From NCBI GenBank assembly GCA_036346375.1, contig CM070506.1, positions 2,728,001-2,792,000 on the forward strand: a stretch of 64,000 bases of DNA, read 5' to 3'. This DNA comes from Guadua angustifolia (Eukaryota > Streptophyta > Magnoliopsida > Poales > Poaceae). Both the position numbers and the translations under genes were made by a program. Below the pieces are notes generated by a model. It had not been told where the DNA came from and made no database searches. It was given only the letters and a program-made list of their open reading frames with translations. Numbering within the stretch: position 1 is the first letter of the stretch; each line of letters begins with the position of its first letter. This document shows, piece after piece, positions 11,108 through 22,840 of this stretch.

Positions 11108-12652
11108 TGCTCTCTCTGTTTGATTCAATTCTGTAGCTCATGTCATAATTTCATATCCTGACTTATTGTGTGTCATAACTAATAGACTTGATTTTTTTTC
11201 GCAGCATGATGTTTTTGTAGACCAATTCATTTTGGAGGGGAACTGGGAAACTGTCTTTACTATATTAGGAGAACATGATATTGATACATAACCAAAAAAA
11301 GTTCAAATTTGCACAAGAAATGTCAACAAGTGAAGTTAAAAGTATCCTATTGTTTCTAAACATTTAACTGACATAAAATGTACATTTTGGTGACAACATT
11401 TCATATGGATATGGGATATCTCATTTTTATTTGTGAACTAGATACATTTTGGAAGATTTACAATACTTTTGCGGCTTGGGTGTAATGATATGTTATTAAC
11501 TTCTTATTTGTCTTACCTTATTCAAAAGACAAAAGGATCCCCTCTCGATGATATTGGAGTTTTATCATGCTAGTCGCCTACTTACAAGCTTGAGTCTTTG
11601 TGATGTTTTAAGTTCCTTAATTTCTTATTTCAGCACTCTCGGTGAGTTTACCAAATCTCAAATTGTTCTTTGAAGAAGCATTGGATAACAAACAATGTCT
11701 TGGGAATTGCTTTCGTATTCAGGTTTTTCCTTCTGTTACTTGTCGATTCTTGGTTAATATGCATTACTAAAATAATTACGGGTTTGTAGGAAACCAATGG
11801 TTCTTCTTTGTCTTGTATAAGGATTTTAAATTTGTTTCTCTTGTGATTGGGCTTATCATTGTATTGTATCCTCTTCTCTTGACAAGTTTAATATATTTTA
11901 CGGTAGTTCACTAAAATGTGCCTTGTCTTCATATTTTGATTTTATAAAGTAGAATCAAGTTTCAAATAGTTAATTACTTTTCTTGGATGGTACCTTAATT
12001 TTTTTCCAATTTTGATTGACAATTCACGACAAAATTGGTTCTCGCCGGTATGGTTTGGTATATGATGTTGGCAAGTTAACTTAGCGAATTCAATTTTTTT
12101 ACACCCTCATAATTTGGTTCTATTTTATTACAAATAGTTCAATTAATTTAAAATACTGAAAATAGCATTTTCAGTATTTTTTAAATTTAAAATATTATTT
12201 TCGTCGGCCTAGACCAAATTAAAATAGCATTTTCATATTTTTTAAATTTAAAATACCGAAAATAGCATTTTCATATTTTTTAAATTTAAAATACTATTTT
12301 AATTAGGCCTAGGCCAGCGAAAATAACATTTTCATATTTTTTAATTTTAAATATCGAAAATAGTATTATCGTATTTTTTAAAAATTTAAAATATTATTTT
12401 AAATCGGCCTACATATGCCACGTCAAGAGGGTCTGCAGATCAGGTGCATCGACTAATAATTTCGACTGACCACGTAAGCCATCGAAAATAATTTTATTTT
12501 TCATTGGCAAGCGAAATTAGCTGTATTTTAAATGGTTTTTTGTTAAAATAATCGGCCAAAAGCGATTTAAAATACCGAAAAACCGATTTACGACTTTTCC
12601 CATAGTTTAAATCGGCTTTTGGCCGATTTAAAATAACTTCAATTCTGTAGTG
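11108..12652. other. AT-rich 3' part of CACTA C
   Basis: AT-rich sequence without a supported reading frame. From about 12120 it becomes the right subterminal array, with repeats such as AATAGCATTTTCATATTTTT and ATTTTAAATCGGCC. Confidence 0.6.
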
Positions 12653-12664
12653 ATTATTTGCATT

Positions 12665-13040
12665 CACTACTATCGAACATGTGATTCTTCTTGGGGTCCA
12701 CATCGGCATCTGCCGGATGTGGACTCGGCACAACCTAACGGCGGTGATAGTCGGGACTATCGCTGCGGATGTAAACCGGCGGTGATAATCTCTATCACTT
12801 AGGTTTGTACTTAACAATGGCGGTGATAGTTATTTATCAACGCTTGGGTTCTAAACAATATTGGCGGTGATAATATATTATCACCGGTTATTGTTTAGAA
12901 CGGCGATGATAAATAACTATCAACGCCACATTTTCAATAATATCCGTGATAAGTAACTATCGATGCCCAATTGTTATCAATATCCCAAGATCGATAACTA
13001 CTATCAACGCCCTTTTTCTTGTTAACCGGTGATAACTCGT
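12665..13040. mobile_element. CACTA D, left terminal fragment
   Basis: A CACTA terminus (CACTACTATCGAACATGTG) starts at 12665, only 12 bp after the target duplication of element C. It is followed by a subterminal array of GGCGGTGATA and its complement (TATCAACGCC) to about 13030. The family differs from A, B, C and E. I cannot find its second terminus; it is probably truncated. Confidence 0.65.
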
Positions 13041-13600
13041 GTCCTATTTTGATATCCAAATGGCAATGATGGGTTTTTAAAATCTTTTTGCATATATATT
13101 TTTGCGTTATATGTTGTAGCATGTATATACATTGTACTGATAGATGTATTACATGCGGTATCGTTGTGCACAATAATCTTTGAAGCATCACTAAAGTGTA
13201 ATTGAAATACATTGAAGCATCGTAATATTTAATTATTACATTGTTCATTCACTTTTGGAGCATTGAATTGTTCATTCAGAATTGTTGCCATGGAGAAATG
13301 GTCGTAAAACTCGCCCTTCGTGTGGAGAATTTCTCGAGTTATGAACCCAGCTATCTGCTCTTGAAGGGCATCTATTTCGTGGTCGAGCAGGCTGCTAGTG
13401 CGCTGCTTAACGCGCTATCATGGGAGAAATTGAAGCATTAATTAGTGTCATCGTCTTTATAAAGAAAAGTACGGGTCAACATGTAATGATCGATATACCA
13501 GCTGGCCGTTGTAGTCCGTATTGTCAGTGATGAACGCGTGGAGACTGGAGAGGGCGGCGGCCGGGTAACACAAATGCATGCAATTCGATTGAAAAAAGAT
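13041..13600. other. Unassigned sequence between CACTA D and E
   Basis: No convincing gene. A plus-strand frame (13241-13441) has no recognisable domain. GAGGGAGG microsatellite-like sequence begins near 13620. The left border of element E was not located. Confidence 0.4.
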
Positions 13601-14045
13601 ATACGTGTACCATCAGATCGAGGGAGGGAGGGAGGTGGAGGTCAACCTTGGAGAGGGTAGCGGCCGGGTCGTGGGGAGGGAGGAGCAAGCGAGTGCTCGA
13701 GAGCGGCGGAGGTATGGCGGTCGGACTTGGAGACGAGGCGTTGTCGGCGCGGACACATTAGGTCGTCGGAGGCGAGGGACGGCGCGCCGTGGGGTCGTCT
13801 TGGGCGAGGTGGATGGCGACATCTTGAGGTCGTCAAAGAGAGGTTGGGAGCAGCGGAGAAGAAGAAATTGGGGAATTAGGGAAGAGATAGCGGGAAAGAT
13901 TTATCGGGGCACCATCGGTCCGGTTGGTGTCCTAGCCAGTCTTGATTCTCACATCGATCTTAGGTTGGTACTACCAGCAAGGGCCGATGGCTCACTATGG
14001 CGGAACCCTAGGTACCATTAGTACCGATTCGTAATAGGAACCGGT

Positions 14046-14581
14046 ACTGCTACCTATTTTTTTTACTAGTCATTTATAAATTTCTTTTATAGTTTACTAG
14101 TCATTTATAAATTCCTTTTAGAGTTTATACAATTTAGCAATAATATGAAAAAATCATATATTCTTTAGAATAACATTTTTCAACCATCGATATAAATTAA
14201 AATTATAAAAATTATAAGAAATAAAGTAATTTTTGCACTCTTATAATTCCATTGAAAATTTTCACCTTGTTATATAAATTCAATTATTGCTTCATTCCTT
14301 AATAAAAATAATAAATCATACTTATTCAACACTAAAATTACTTTAAAAAATAAAATAAGATTACTAGTCATTTATAAATTCCTTTTAGAGTTTACACAAT
14401 TCAAAGCAATAATATGAAAAAATCATGTATTCTTTAGAATAATATTTTCTAACCATCGATATAAATTAAAATTATAAGAAAAATTATACAAAAATTCATG
14501 ATACATATACATTTCAAATGATACATGGACTTGTTCGCACTCCTCTTCATCGATCCCTGGATCACGTACACGTTTAAATCC
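14046..14581. other. AT-rich 3' region of CACTA E
   Basis: AT-rich and gene-free, with repeated blocks such as ACTAGTCATTTATAAATT (three times, near 14065, 14096 and 14364) and TAGAATAA near CAACCATC. The same blocks occur in F at 48900-49560. Confidence 0.6.
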
Positions 14582-17500
14582 TTATTTGCTAACATACTTT
14601 GTTTTTACAAGTGATCCTTCATTATGATCGCGCCGTACATCGGGAGATTCCTCTATATCATTCAGGACACTAATGTCTACGTCCACCGTGAAAGGAGGCA
14701 GCTCGTCGAACTGATTATACTCTTCTTCGTCCATGACGCCCTCAACTCCGACAATGCTTCTTTTACCTGGAAGAACCACGAGGCGCCTTGGTCGATCGCT
14801 CTTGCTAGTCTTCTCCTTCGCTTTTTGGTTTGCTATCCATGTCCATCACATAGAATACATGTCACATCATTAGCGTGTCTGAGCGGTTCGTCCCTATAGG
14901 CCACTTGCTTGAGGTCCATGGTTGTCATCTGGTACTCATCGATCTCCACGGCTGTCAGTTTGACCCATTGGCACCGAAACAGAGGGACTTTTAAAGGTCC
15001 ATACTTGAGCTCCTGATCTCCTCAATGAAACCATAATAGGTGTCCATCTTTCCATTTTGTCCAAGGCATCTATCTGAGGCGCCATTGTTTTGGTTGGTGC
15101 TCTTGCTATCACAGGTACGTCGTGTAAAATGTGTACCCATTTATCTCATACCCTTAGAATGATACGATTGTCGAGGACGGTCCCCGAGCCAAGAGTTTCA
15201 ACTGTTCATCGTTTGTCTGGTTGCCCAACAGTTGCTTTTGTAGCCAACCGTCGAAATGATCCATTTGCTCATTGTAATCCACTTATCGACTTCGTGGGTA
15301 TTGGTGGCGTAGACTCATCTCGTGATCATAGATATCTGAGCTACTACAGCTTGCTTGTTTCAATACCGTAAAATATGCTTGTTTAAATGAAAGTAGATCA
15401 TCATTTGTAGGATTCTTTTCTCCTAGAGTCCCTTTTCTCTGTAGCCTCCTCATAGCGTGATCTGAGGACACCAATCGGATTCAGATCATCAATGTAATTA
15501 ACACAAAACTCAATCACCTCCTCTGTACCAAAACCTGCATAATCACGATATACAGGCGAGGCAGATTCTGAACATACTTCTTTAGGACACCCATGTACCT
15601 CTCGAAAGGGAACATATTGTGGAGGAACACGGGTCCGAGAATTTCTATCTCTTTAACAATGTGGACCATGAGATGGACCATAATATCAAAGAAGGACGGA
15701 GGGAAGATCATCTCAAGGCTAACCAGACTATCGACCACGTCATCCTGCAGATTAGATAGCTTATTCGACTCGATGACTTTCTGCGACACCGCATCGAAGA
15801 ATGAACACAACTTTATGATTGTCCCTTGTACCTAGTTCGGCAGAATACCTCGCACCGCCACTGGGAGCAACTGTGTCATCAACATGTGACAATCATGGGA
15901 TTTTAGGTGTACGATTTTATCCTCTTTCGTGTTTATGAGTCTCCTTATGTTTGAGGAGTATCCGATGGGACCTTCACCTTGTTCAAAAACTTAATCATGT
16001 TTTTTCTCTTCCTTGCTCGAGTGTAGCTCATTTGGGTGGAGGTAATGTTGTCCTTTCTCTCTCTTTTCGGATGTAGGTTGTTCTGAGTCCCAATAGTCTG
16101 TAGGTCCTTTCGTGCTTGAAGTGTATCTTTTGACTTCTGGTACATATCTAGGAAACCTAGCGAGTTCCATGAGACATTCTTCGTGATATGCATGAAGTCT
16201 AGTGAGTGGCGGACCTCTAAGTCTTTCCGAGAAGGTAAGTCCCAAAATATTGACTTCTTCTTCCAAATGGCCTTCGTGTGACCTTGTTCGGTAGTGACGG
16301 GTTTGCTACGGGACCTTTTCCAAATACTACTTTTAGATCCTTTACCAAAGAAAATACAAGTGTTTCATCTGCGATGCATGGGCTTCTTCGTTTCTCTTCC
16401 GTCCTATCAAAATTCTCACCCTTCCTCTCAGAACGGGTCCTTCATATGGAGGAACCTCGGTGGCCTATGTACACAACCTTTCGAGAGTTTTTAGGTACTT
16501 GTTATGCATATCCTCTAAGCCTTTGGATCACGGGCTTTATATCCTTTGATAGATAGGCCCGATAGGTTACCAAGTGCGAGCCCGATCGTTGATGGTTACA
16601 AATAGAATGCACGTAGAGTGAAATGCTCTCTTTGTACTCATCCCATACACGTACAACATCATTCCACGAGATAGCGAGATCTTCAACCAGCGGTTTGAGG
16701 TACACATCGATGTCGTTTCGGGTTGCCGGGCCTTGGATAAGCAATGGCATCATAATGTGCTTCCGCTTCATACACAACCAACGAGAATGGTTGTAGATAC
16801 ATAGAGTCATGGGCCAAGTCTTTGTATTCTTTGCTCATATCGCCGAAACGAGTTCATCCCATCCGTACTCAACCCAAACCTTATGTTCCTTGCATCCTCG
16901 GCAAAGTCGGGTATGTTCTATCGACTTTCCTCCTTTGGGAGCCATCGAGAAGGTGCCTTAGCCTTCCGTCGTCCTTACGGTCTTCCTTGTGCCTCGCATC
17001 ATCTGGGCATACGCTTTGTTCGCAAATACACGCTTCAGCAGGGATTCAGGAAATACCACACCACCTTAGCAGAGGTCTCTCCTTCTCTGTTGCCCTCTAC
17101 CTCACCGGGTCATCAAGCACGGTCTTATACCATAAAGTTTTGCACAGGCAAGCTTCCAAATCCTCATACTCATTGCGATAAAGGATACAATCATTACGAC
17201 ATGCATGTATCTTCTGTACCTCCAACCCCAAAGGGCAGACAACTTGTTTGGCATCGTACGTAGTTTTGGGCAGTGTGTTCCCCTCTGAAAGTATCTTCTT
17301 TATGAGGCATAACAACTCGTTGAATCCCTTATCAGACAATCCATTAGTCGCCTTCCATTTCATCAGTTCTAGTGTGGTACGCAACTTTTTATGGCCCCGT
17401 CGACAGTTTGGGTACAATAGTGTTCCGTGGTCCTCCCATAGGTGCTGGAACTTTTCGTAATATCTTTCATCGATGTATTCTCCCTCTCCATCACGCAGCA

Positions 17501-17845
17501 TCTGGTCTAGGTCATCATCACCAAACTCCCCCATGTATCTTTGAAAGAACCGTGTTGGCCAGCGTCTGGGATATTGTTGTCCGCCTCTTCTTCTTCCCCA
17601 TCTTCCTGTATAATCTCTTCTTCACCGTGCTTGGTCCAACATGTATAGTTTGACATGAAACCTCTTGTGAGCAAATGGAAGCGGAGGTGGTTGGATTTTG
17701 GCCACTCCTTCTCATTCTTGCAATCTATGCATGGACAACATATGTAGCCTAACGTCGTGTGTGCATCGGCCGCACGAAGAAAATCTTGCAAACCCTGCAA
17801 GAACTTCGGGGAGTGTCGGTCCATGTACATCCATCGCCGGTCCAT
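14582..17845 (-). pseudogene. TNP2-type CACTA transposase, degenerate (element E)
   Basis: The frame opens MDRRWMYMDRHSPKFLQGL with a CPCIDC cysteine motif and an acidic segment EEEIIQEDGEEEEAD (17845-17507), then shifts to GEFGDDDLDQMLRDGEGE (17534 onward) and QKIHACRNDCILYRNEYEDL. The conserved core follows (16810-16502: LCMKRKHIMMPLLI, NDIDVYLKPLVEDL), then a DUF4218-like part (15810-15514: VSLEMIFPPSFFDIMVHLMV, GPVFLHNMFPFERYMG) and the C-terminal end (14779-14582: DEEEYNQFDELPPFTVD). At least four frame changes and several stops separate these parts. It is a close relative of the copy in F. Confidence 0.88.
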
Positions 17846-18622
17846 CTACATTATGTTACATCAAGATAACTATTAGCTCATTTTCCGATAATGAATCGTT
17901 GAACCAAAACCTAAATATTAGCTAGATCTACACCATCAATTCGAGCTAAATAATAATCCAAGCAAAATCTAAACTCACACAACAAGTTTTTGCAACCTAC
18001 AAAAAGAATTGGTCGTCGAGTCTAGATTCAAAATTACAGAATAAAATTCACGACGACTTTGTTTGCAAATTATGTTGAAATTGTAACACCCTAAAAACTA
18101 GAAAAACCTTCTGACCATGTTGAAATTGTAACACTCTAAAAATTTCTAAATTATTATTCAATCATTTATTTTTATTTTTTTTCTAAATCTCTAGCACTTA
18201 ATTAATGATGTTTTCAAAAATAATTTGTTGATGGAAATTAAAACCAAAATTATACTAAAAATAATTTTTCAAAGTTTAAAATATTCCAAAGTATTTTTTA
18301 AAACTTTTCTCAAATTTTAAACTCATTTTATATTTTCTATAAAGCCATTCATATTTCTGATATTATTTTAATTCGCAAATGAATTTAAATTTCTTCTTTT
18401 CCACATAACTATTGCCATTTGAAGATCCGAAACTCCATGATTTTCATGCACTATTCTCCCACCAACTATGTGCAACCAAACCTCATCCTTCATCGATCGA
18501 TGAAACTAAAACCTAAATTTAAGTTAGATCCACACATTAAATGCGAGCTGCATTATAATCCAAGCAAATTCTAAACTTACAAAACAAGTTTTTATATCCT
18601 ATTTGAAAAGATCAAGCTAGAT
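17846..18622. other. 5' intron of CACTA E with LTR-like start
   Basis: AT-rich intron-like sequence upstream of the transposase start. TTGAAATTGTAACACCCTAA and a near copy (TTGAAATTGTAACACTCTAA) occur within about 50 bp (18070-18140); TGTAACACCCTAAAA resembles the start of a gypsy LTR. F has the same pair at 53075-53145, so it predates the split of the two elements. Confidence 0.5.
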
Positions 18623-18970
18623 CTCTACATTCATAATCTTTCATCAATCATGGGAAAAGATCAAAAATTCTTTCATAATTCAAGCAAAAAAGAGGCTCCA
18701 TTTAATACCAAATAATGTGAGGAATGATGTTACTAACCTTAGTTACCTTGGTTGCGAGTAAAATGACCAAAATTTTAAAATTTGGGCATCACCTCCCTCT
18801 ACATTCATAATCTTTCATCAATCATGGGAAAAGATCAAATTTTCTTCATAATTCAAGCAAAAAAGAGGCTCCATTTAAGACCAAATGATGTGAGGAATGA
18901 TGTTACTAACCTTAGTTACCTTGGTTGCGATTAAAATGACCAAAATTTTGAAATTTGGGCAGCACCTCCC
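18623..18970. repeat. 174-bp tandem duplication, only in E
   Basis: The block starting CTCTACATTCATAATCTTTC occurs at 18623 and again at 18797, differing by only a few bases. The homologous place in F (about 53620-53790) has one copy. The duplication therefore happened in E after the two copies separated. Confidence 0.85.
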
Positions 18971-19339
18971 CTCGCTTGAAGCTCTTGGGCGAAGCTCCAG
19001 TGTTCTTGTCGCGCACTGAAATGATCTTGGTCCGCAGAGAGGGAGGAGGAAGAAGTTTAATTGGAACTCGATCTGGGTTTAAGAAACCAGCTGCATCTTG
19101 ATGGTCTCACATCGATGCGGTTCATGTCACGAATCGGTACTAATGAGCTCCGCTAAATAGTGCGGTTCGTTACGAATCGGTACTAATGTTAGACCATCGA
19201 TGCGGTTGGTGTCTTGAACTGCATCGATCTCCCCGCAGCCCCTCAGAGCCATTGAGCCGGATCGTTCTAACTATCGGTCGGTTAAGTACTCCAACCAATC
19301 TTGATGGGTTTGGTAGCAAAGGTCGATTCTGTAGTAGTG

Positions 19340-19489
19340 ATAGTAAAAGGAAAATGATTATTAACGGAAATCTATAAACTAAGGAAGAGAAAGCATGATA
19401 CATGAACATTAGCTAGCATCCTCACATAAAAAAAGTAGTAGGAGGAGGAGGAAGAAGAAGAAAAGTTAATTATATATACGTATACTTAC
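19340..19489 (-). other. Subtilase intron remnant after PA exon
   Basis: About 150 bp between the terminus of element E and the PA exon, starting (minus strand) with the donor GTAAGTATACG at 19489. It includes a purine-rich GGAGGAGG/GAAGAAG run. Confidence 0.6.
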
Positions 19490-19653
19490 TGCTCGTAGTA
19501 CTGCAAAATCTAGTTGGAGGTCTCGAAGTCGACTGCAACACATGGAAGCGACTTGCATGCTGTTTCTGAGAGACTCAAGTAGTCTGTGTTCCATTGTGAG
19601 TATATGATTCCTTTGCCTCCAATTTGGGCCAGTACCGATGCAATACCTTCATA
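19490..19653 (-). pseudogene. Subtilase PA-domain exon remnant
   Basis: The minus strand reads EGIASVLAQIGGKGIIYSQW, then ACKSLPCVAVDFETSN, an in-frame stop (TAG), and ILQYYEQ before the donor GTAAGT. GGKGIIYSQ...C...CVAVDFE...ILQYY matches the protease-associated domain inserted in plant subtilases. The upstream side is cut at 19654 by the end of a PIF/Harbinger-like element, so the first half of the PA domain is missing. The stop replaces what is usually a polar residue. This remnant ties the distant 5' and 3' parts of the gene together. Confidence 0.8.
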
Positions 19654-21919
19654 GGCCCTGTTTGGTGAGGCTTAGCTTTTTGGCTTAAACGGCTTTTAAG
19701 CCTCTAGCTTTTAAGCCTAGTAGAATGTTTGGTAATCTGGCTTTTTAGAGGCTAGTTGGCTTTTAGAGATGGGGATGAAATATTAAAGGTCTGAATTGCC
19801 CTTAAGAGTTTTGAGGACTTGTTTCCTATTGATGTAATGATTATATAACAATTTGCGTTATCTCATGCATGTATTACGTTGCTATGATCATTACGTACGC
19901 ATGAAATTTTTTATGTATACCTGCATGCATGACTTGTCTCATTGTGTGATGATCATGAGGTGATCAACACATAAAAATTGTGATGTATATTGTGCGCTAG
20001 CTATTCAAGTACATAATGAGCACATTAACATGACACAGAAATACGGATCTAGCATCGCAAGAGTAGCCTTCATGAACTCATGGTAGACACAAATAGATAA
20101 CAAAATGATAGCAGGATCCTATTGAAGTACGTAATCCACAAATTATCTTGTGATCATCAAGGAATTAACAATACTCTCACGAAAGGCACACATGTCTATG
20201 TCATCAACTGCTGATCCATTGGCACCAACCCCTCCAGATAATCCAACTTGTGTAGCGTTTGGATCATAATCTTCATCACCGTCGCATCTCTCAAATAGTT
20301 CATCATGTAAAGCACTATCTCGAATGAAGTTGTGAAGCGTCATACACGCAATAATTATCCGTGTTTGCTTATTCATGTCGTAACTTGGCATAGCCAACAA
20401 GATTCTCCATTTCATCTTTAGCACGCCAAAAGAACGTTCAATCACATTTCGAAGGGAGGAGTGAGCATGATTGAACAACTCATATTTACCACTTGGTTGC
20501 CGACCTAGTCGAAATTCTGGTAGATGATACTTTTGTCCCTTGTAAGGAGCTAGATAACCCTTTCGATTTGGATATCCCGCATCAACAAGATAATATTTTC
20601 CTATACATGCATAACAATCAAATGTTCATGATGCCAACCGATAAGATGATCATAACAAATAATATTATTGGAGAAGGCAAGTACCGTTGGGAGGATGTGG
20701 AAACTGATTTGAATACTTGTTCAAAGTATCATTGAATATCCTTGTGTCATGTGCTGAACCCGGCCATCCAGCAACAACAAATGTGAACCTCATATCGAAG
20801 TCACACACTGCCATCACATTTTGAGAAGTATATCCATGGTGACCAGTGTGAGCAACCTGCTCATCTGCTGGCACAACAACACGAACATGTGTACCATCAA
20901 TTGCCCCTATGCAATTGTTGAAATGAGGAGAGAATCGATTATCTTGAAGTCTATGATGCACTATTTTGAACTCTGGATCTCTTGGTTTAATGTAATGTTC
21001 TGATAAACTATACAAATATTCTAATACTTCATGAAATTTTCTATTCACTGTTTCACTTGACCTTTTGAAGCGGTTCATGACTTGTCTAACTAACTGAGGG
21101 CCACCAACTTTCCACAAGAACATAGCCAAAGCTTCTGTAGAACTCATGTACCTAGTTGATTTTAGTTCATACTTTGTGACCAAGACTTTATGCAAGCTAT
21201 CGAAAACCTCCCTACTCATTCTAAACATGTTGTAACAATCTCTTTCATCACTCAGTTGCTCCATAACCCATTCATATCCAGTCATTAGTGGTTGTCGCCT
21301 AAACTTCTTGTTTAGGTAAGTGTCAAAGTAGTGCATACCAACGTACCCAGCTGTTGCAACAAAATTTTGATATGGTAACTTCCTTTTTTTCTATCTGAAC
21401 TTCACCATCGTTAGAAGAATCACTCTCAGTTGTTGATAAATAAATGCCACTTGACGAGCTCATCTACAAACAATTAGAAGAATAACATGACATTATGTAA
21501 CTAACTACAAATAATAACATACGATAAGGTATAAAGGAAAACAACAAATACAATATAAAGCATGATGTTTTATGCATTCGAAACATGAAACAATAGTTTT
21601 AACTCGATTACATAACCATCACTAGTCAACAAAATGAGCGTCTCAATCACAAAATAGTTCACAAATTTAAAAATACATCAAAATAGTTCTATTCCTTCTT
21701 CATCTTGAGGTCATACATCCTCTTGAGTCAATTAATCTTTCCTTCATCAGTTTTAATGGTGACAAACACTTCTCTGTTTTCTTGTTTAATAAAAAGCCTT
21801 GTCGCAATGAAGTGCTCATCACTTCCTTCAACTACTGACCTTTGTAGCTATATCCATCATACGCTATGGATGGACCATGAGAAGCGTTACCACTAGCCAT
21901 AATGTCCACCATACGCTTG
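19654..21919 (-). mobile_element. PIF/Harbinger transposon, right end truncated
   Basis: The left end GGCCCTGTTTGGTGAGGCTT is a typical PIF/Harbinger/Tourist terminus and abuts the PA exon. Behind it are AAGCCTCTAGCTTTTAAGCC inverted blocks and a nearly intact transposase on the minus strand (20143-21463). A minus-strand stretch at 21900-21690 (KRMVDIMASGNASHGP) may be the end of the Myb-like ORF1. No complementary right end was found; sequence switches near 21919 to the Tat-lineage retrotransposon, which probably inserted here. Confidence 0.75.
20143..21463 (-). CDS. PIF/Harbinger DDE transposase, near-intact, one-base N-terminal frameshift
   Basis: Two exons, 21336-20685 and 20600-20143, joined across an 84-bp GT-AG intron inside a Gly codon, give 369 residues from MHYFDTYLNKKFRR. 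The DDE_Tnp_4 catalytic residues are visible: D in GAIDGTHVRVV, D in GWPGSAHDTRIFND, E in VIERSFGVLKMKWR. The C-terminus CMTLHNFIRDS is family-typical. An ATG at 21463 (MSSSSGIYLSTTESDSSNDG) is probably the original start, but a run of seven A (21384-21390) shifts it out of frame with the rest; six would restore it. The protein would cut and insert PIF/Tourist elements at 3-bp TWA sites with the help of a Myb-like partner. Whether it is still active is unknown. Confidence 0.85.
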
Positions 21920-22800
21920 TGTCGACGATCGGGATCGCCTGACCGCAAAAGTGAAAAGGGGATCGGTGTGAATGGGGGACCCAGAAAGCGCTTCACTCAA
22001 CAATGGCGTAGGCGTAGGTCAGTGTGTGTGGCGTCAACGAGCAAGGAATAGCGAATTATACTGGTTTGAGCCCCCGCGAGGGTAACAGCTCTACGTCCAG
22101 TCTTCTCCGGAGGTGGAGGAACTCACTAACTGTGCGTACAATGAGATTATTACAGCTCGAGCTGAGTGCTTTGTTTGAGTATCTTTGGTCTATTGCTAGC
22201 GAGTCGCCCTACATATGCTGCGGTATTATATCCTCCCGGCGTTGCTCATGTGATGGGAGAGATCCCGAGGTAGTGGCCGTGCGTATTGAAGGTGGGTTAT
22301 GGCTGCTCAGAAATGCCGCCCACGTCATTTAATGCCATCTTGCGGTCTTAGTAGCTGCCGAGTCAACGCACTTCCACGAGCCAAGGTCGAGGTCGGCGGG
22401 AATAGAGCCCGTTGTTCGAGCTCAAGGTCGTCTTGAGGACGCAGCGTCGTTGGGCCGTGGTCGTGGGCCTTATTTGCAATGCCTTGAGCGAGGGGCCTTT
22501 GACCCGCGTTGACTCGCCAGAGATTCCTGATCCTCATCGGCCCGGCCCCTCGGGCTCAAGGTCGTGGAATAGATCTGGATCGACCTCGAGCCTGAAGCCT
22601 GCCGGGACCAGACTTCCAGATTTCTCACAACTTTGATCGAGGTCGGGCGGAGGTTACCAGGACAAGATCTCGGCTTCTCGACACCTGGCGCCCCTTGGAC
22701 TTCACGATGCAGGTACGAATTTGACCGGTTTAGAGGGAACGCCTGCAACGCCTCGAAACCGTCGCCCGAACCTTAATTGCGCCTGTCAAGTCGCCGCCAG
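21920..22800 (-). repeat. Probable 3' LTR of Tat element
   Basis: The left border TGTCGACGATCGG follows PIF sequence. A minus-strand TATA-like GGATATAATACC lies at about 22220-22231. The right border is only estimated (a CA near 22802). No second LTR copy is available in the window for comparison, so both limits are uncertain. Confidence 0.4.
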
Positions 22801-22840
22801 CACACCTTTTGAGAGGCCCCAACCGACGCCGACCCAGGCC

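Larger units (their letters stand above)
8162..12652. mobile_element. Complete non-autonomous CACTA C (Pack-CACTA)
   Basis: Left terminus CACTACAGGAATCC, right terminus the complement of CACTACAGAATTGAAG, flanked by a 3-bp ATT duplication at 8159-8161 and 12653-12655. Subterminal arrays lie at both ends: TTTTCGTCGG and complement at 8180-8490, and a derived TTTTAAATCGGCC type at about 12170-12640. There is no transposase. The interior from about 8490 to 10876 is a captured piece of an RWA acetyltransferase gene with introns. It sits in a subtilase intron, in the opposite sense to that gene. Confidence 0.92.
13600..19339 (-). mobile_element. CACTA transposon E
   Basis: The right (5') terminus reads CACTACTACAGAATCGACC on the minus strand from 19339 inward. 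A subterminal array of the CGGTACTAATG/CGATGCGGTT type (19080-19339) follows, then a GC-rich exon-like segment (18960-19065), an AT-rich intron, a decayed TNP2 transposase (17845-14582) and another array (about 13890-14045) beside a GC-rich block. Element F has the same order, so the layout is that of the family. The element lies in the subtilase intron after the PA exon. The left terminus is not identified, and 13600 is approximate. Confidence 0.75.

Noticed and set aside
13605..14021. 138-codon plus-strand Arg/Gly-rich ORF
   Set aside because: It lies in the GC-rich block and subterminal array of element E; the same block in F does not keep the frame.
12665..19339. D and E as one CACTA element
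   Set aside because: Subterminal motifs differ (GGCGGTGATA versus CGGTACTAATG) and flanks do not match (ATT versus ATA).
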